DNA from: Flavobacteriaceae bacterium
GTDB lineage: Bacteria; Bacteroidota; Bacteroidia; Flavobacteriales; Flavobacteriaceae
Assembly (NCBI GenBank): GCA_013373105.1
Contig: JABXIJ010000002.1
Location: forward strand, 1 to 64,000
Length of the DNA: 64,000 bases
Direction of reading: 5' to 3'
Position 1 is the first letter of the stretch, and every line of letters begins with the position of its first letter. The notes below the pieces were generated by a model. The model was not told the DNA's origin. It ran no database searches and worked only from the letters and a program-made list of their open reading frames with translations. This document shows positions 61,458 through 64,000 of this stretch, piece after piece. The position numbers and the translations under genes were made by a program.

Positions 61458-62669
61458 ATGAGACTACATAGAAACTTAACTTTTGCTGTAATAGATAGTA
61501 TACGCGATATTTTTAACGAAGGCGTTTATGCAGATAAAGCTGTAGAAAAAGCTTTAAAAAGAGATAAACGTTGGGGAGCAAGAGATAGAAAGTTTGTAGC
61601 AGAAACTATTTATGATATTGTTCGTTGGAATAGATTGTATGCAGAAATTGCAGATGTAAAAACTCCATATAAAAGAGATGATATTTGGCGATTATTTTCT
61701 GTTTGGTGTGTTTTAAGAGGGATAAAATTTCCTGATTGGAACCAAATGCAAAATGTTCCTGAACGTAGAATTAAAGGACGTTTTGATGAATTATCAAAAA
61801 TTAGAAAATTTAGAGAATCTATTCCAGATTGGATGGATGAACTTGGTGTTTCTGAGCTTGGAGAAGAGTTATGGACCAAAGAAATTGCAGCACAAAATGT
61901 TTTAGCAGATGTTATTCTTAGAACTAATACTTTAAATATAACAAAGGAGAAACTTCAAAAAGAATTAGAAGCCGAAAGTATTTTTACTAAGCCAATTAAA
62001 AATTATCCAGAGGCCTTAAAATTAGAAGAACGTGCAAATGTTTTTAAAACAAGCGCTTTTCATAATGGTTATTTCGAAGTTCAAGACGCATCATCTCAAT
62101 TAGTAGCGCATTATTTACAAGTAGAACCAGGAATGAAAGTGGTAGATACTTGTGCAGGCGCAGGTGGTAAAACTTTACATATTGCTTCTTTAATGCAGAA
62201 TAAAGGGCAAATTATTGCCATGGATATTTATGAAAGTAAATTAAAAAAACTAAAAACAAGAGCTAAACGCAATAAGGTTCATAACATAGAACTAAAGGTT
62301 TTAGATACTACAAAACCAATTAAAAAACTTTACAATAAGGCAGATAGAGTACTTATAGATGCTCCTTGTTCTGGTTTAGGAGTTATTCGTAGAAATCCAG
62401 ATTCTAAGTGGAAACTTCAACCAGAATTTGTAGAAAACATTAAAAAAGTTCAACAAGAAATTCTACAAAGCTACTCTAAAATGGTAAAACCAGGTGGTAA
62501 ATTAGTATATGCAACCTGTTCTATATTACCATCAGAAAATCAACAACAAATTGACAAATTCTTAACATCAGAATCAGGAAAAGATTTTACCTTTGTTTCA
62601 GACAATAAAGTATTTGCCCATAAATCTGGTTTCGACGGCTTTTATATGGCGCTTTTAGAAAAGAAGTAA
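61458..62669 (+). CDS. RNA cytosine-C5 methyltransferase (RsmB/NOL1-NOP2-Sun family)
   Basis: This 403-residue SAM enzyme makes 5-methylcytosine, probably in 16S rRNA (RsmB acts at C967). The N-terminal helical part (about 1-160) is NusB-like. The catalytic domain shows VVDTCAGAGGKTLHIAS (SAM motif I), AMDIYESKLKKLKTRAKR, and the two key cysteines in DAPCSGLGVIRR (motif IV) and YATCSILPSEN (motif VI), which are the proton donor/release and nucleophile pair. The exact site is not certain. Endonuclease I begins 57 bases later. Confidence 0.9.
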   Translation: MRLHRNLTFAVIDSIRDIFNEGVYADKAVEKALKRDKRWGARDRKFVAETIYDIVRWNRLYAEIADVKTPYKRDDIWRLFSVWCVLRGIKFPDWNQMQNVPERRIKGRFDELSKIRKFRESIPDWMDELGVSELGEELWTKEIAAQNVLADVILRTNTLNITKEKLQKELEAESIFTKPIKNYPEALKLEERANVFKTSAFHNGYFEVQDASSQLVAHYLQVEPGMKVVDTCAGAGGKTLHIASLMQNKGQIIAMDIYESKLKKLKTRAKRNKVHNIELKVLDTTKPIKKLYNKADRVLIDAPCSGLGVIRRNPDSKWKLQPEFVENIKKVQQEILQSYSKMVKPGGKLVYATCSILPSENQQQIDKFLTSESGKDFTFVSDNKVFAHKSGFDGFYMALLEKK

Positions 62670-62726
62670 TACTTTGTTTTAAATTGCTAAAAAAGAAATT
62701 GTTTCTAATATTGAATACAATTTTTT

Positions 62727-64000
62727 ATGTATAGAAAAACTTTTTTAATACTCAGTTTACTATGTATTGCCTTTTCTTATGGGCAACAAGCATATTATAA
62801 TGATGTAAATTTAAATCTTACAGGATTAACTTTAAAAGAAGAGTTAGCTTCTAAAGTTACTACAACTCATACCAAGTTTTTATTTTATAGTGAGATTTGG
62901 GATGCCTCTAAAATAACAGATGTTAATCCGCAAAACAACCAAGAAGTATTATTGATTTATGGTTGGGAGAATGGTACAGATTTCGATGATACCAACGATA
63001 GAACTCGAGGTTTAAATAATAATGGTGGTAATGTTGGCGAATGGAACAGAGAACATGTGTATTCACGTTCTTTAGGAACTCCTAATTTAGGATATCAAGG
63101 TCCAGGAGCAGATGCTCATCATTTAAGACCTTCAGATGTTCAACGAAACTCATCTAGAAATAACAAGAAATTTACTGCTGGTTCTGGAAATAGTGGAATT
63201 CAAGGAAATGGAGGTTGGTATCCAGGAGATGAATGGAAAGGTGATGTTGCTAGAATGATGATGTACATGTACATACGTTATAATGATAGATGTTTACCTA
63301 CCAATGTTGGTTTTGGTAGTGATGCAAACACACCAGACGAAATGATAGATTTATTTTTACAATGGAATGCAGAAGATCCAGTTTCTCAAATAGAAATACA
63401 ACGTAATAATTATCATGGAGATACCAATAATGATTATGCTCAAGGAAATAGAAATCCGTTTATAGACAATCCTAGATTAGCAACAAGAATTTGGGGAGGT
63501 CCTGAAGCTGAAGATATTTGGGGAATTTATACCAATCAAGACACAGAAGCCCCTACTACTCCAACAAATGTTACTGCATCTAATATTACTACGTTTTCAT
63601 TAGACTTAACTTGGGATGCTGCAACAGATAACGTTGGTGTTTCAAGTTATGATGTTTATATAAATGGAAATCTAAGTACATCAACAACAAACACATCAAT
63701 ACAAATAACAGATTTAATACCTAATACTAATTATTCATTTGCTGTGTTAGCAAAAGATATTGCTAATAATGAATCGTCTTTAAGTACACCTCTAGAAATA
63801 AAAACCTTAGAAGATACTACTCCACCTACTATTCCACAAAATGTAGTAATAAGTAACGAAACAGACATTTCTTTTGTGGTTTCTTGGGATGCTGCTACAG
63901 ACGATACTAGTGTTGCACTTTATGAAGTTTATATAGATGATATTTTAATCGGTAACTCTACCTCTACTACATACACAGTTAGTGGTTTAGCAGCATCTAC
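62727..64000 (+). CDS. Secreted endonuclease I with fibronectin type III domains, cut by the window end
   Basis: Starting at the ATG at 62727, the frame is open to the window end (at least 424 residues). A signal peptide ends FSYGQ (about 20). The endonuclease I domain (about 25-260) has GEWNREHVYSRSLG, DAHHLRPSD and ARMMMYMYIRY, the metal- and His-containing core of the Vvn/EndA family, which degrades DNA outside the cell. Two Fn3 modules follow from about residue 273, opening APTTPTNVTAS and PPTIPQNVVIS. Such proteins in this phylum usually end in a type IX secretion signal, which would lie beyond the window. Confidence 0.93.
   Translation, partial: MYRKTFLILSLLCIAFSYGQQAYYNDVNLNLTGLTLKEELASKVTTTHTKFLFYSEIWDASKITDVNPQNNQEVLLIYGWENGTDFDDTNDRTRGLNNNGGNVGEWNREHVYSRSLGTPNLGYQGPGADAHHLRPSDVQRNSSRNNKKFTAGSGNSGIQGNGGWYPGDEWKGDVARMMMYMYIRYNDRCLPTNVGFGSDANTPDEMIDLFLQWNAEDPVSQIEIQRNNYHGDTNNDYAQGNRNPFIDNPRLATRIWGGPEAEDIWGIYTNQDTEAPTTPTNVTASNITTFSLDLTWDAATDNVGVSSYDVYINGNLSTSTTNTSIQITDLIPNTNYSFAVLAKDIANNESSLSTPLEIKTLEDTTPPTIPQNVVISNETDISFVVSWDAATDDTSVALYEVYIDDILIGNSTSTTYTVSGLAAS

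Overview
This is about 64 kb of AT-rich chromosome from a member of the Bacteroidota, most likely a marine Flavobacteriaceae; Polaribacter or a close relative is my guess from overall similarity, not something I could test. The evidence is the very low G+C, the flavobacterial promoter box TAnnTTTG upstream of many genes, families typical of the phylum (DUF4290, DUF6048, DUF6452, CCC-motif membrane protein, GldB-era style operons without long UTRs), frequent TTG starts and secreted proteins ending their signal peptides in FSQ/FAQ. Almost the whole window is core housekeeping DNA; I see no tRNA, rRNA operon, CRISPR array, insertion sequence or prophage.

Layout. 1-2.7 kb: tail of a YbaB/EbfC protein, three small membrane proteins and rocD with an unusual structured leader. 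2.8-9.9 kb: an rRNA/tRNA uracil methyltransferase, pterin dehydratase, DUF6452/DUF6048 envelope pair, a 2-oxoglutarate oxygenase, then a tight run SUI1 - DUF1835 - nucleoside phosphorylase - cytosolic solute-binding-like protein and a small lipoprotein. 10.2-15.5 kb: LpxH-like phosphoesterase plus glycosyltransferase, then ung and mutS2 read from overlapping divergent promoters. 15.6-24.8 kb (minus strand): aconitase, RNase P RNA, dnaJ-grpE, murA-DUF4290, uvrD. 25-29.9 kb: a cobalamin riboswitch with a BtuB-like receptor and a divergent BtuF-like lipoprotein, then a racemase and a DUF2834 protein. 29.9-43.6 kb: topoisomerase IV (parE-parC), lysA, GNAT, topoisomerase III, M1 peptidase, gcvT, a UlaG-like hydrolase and ychF. 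44-49.2 kb: ferredoxin diverging from an acyl-CoA reductase - serC - serA - yggS - DnaQ/GIY-YIG operon. 49.3-55.2 kb: the most unusual block, described next. 55.4-64 kb: voltage-gated-type channel overlapping miaA, an OmpH/Skp chaperone, a frameshifted serine hydrolase, recG, an RsmB-like methyltransferase and the start of a secreted endonuclease I.

The standout is 49.3-55.2 kb: an exported papain-like cysteine protease with a DUF4384 domain, followed six bases later by an exported 1150-residue protein with four tandem beta-sandwich repeats, an Ig-like domain and an intact caspase-fold (C14) protease domain, and then by the remains of an ECF sigma factor and an RskA-type anti-sigma factor. 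Both protease genes look intact while the regulatory pair is frameshifted, interrupted and internally deleted. This is the best candidate here for an undescribed system: a two-protease extracellular or periplasmic module that has lost its own regulator.

Smaller points of interest: two places where divergent promoters face each other so that each transcript runs over the other's -7 box (ung/mutS2 and ferredoxin/acyl-CoA reductase); a hairpin-rich rocD leader with a six-codon upstream reading frame; MurA with Asp in place of the fosfomycin-target Cys; DnaJ with only two of four zinc motifs; MutS2 without an Smr domain; and an uracil methyltransferase lacking the iron-sulfur cysteines of RlmD. 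All function calls come from reading the translations by eye; no database search was run.
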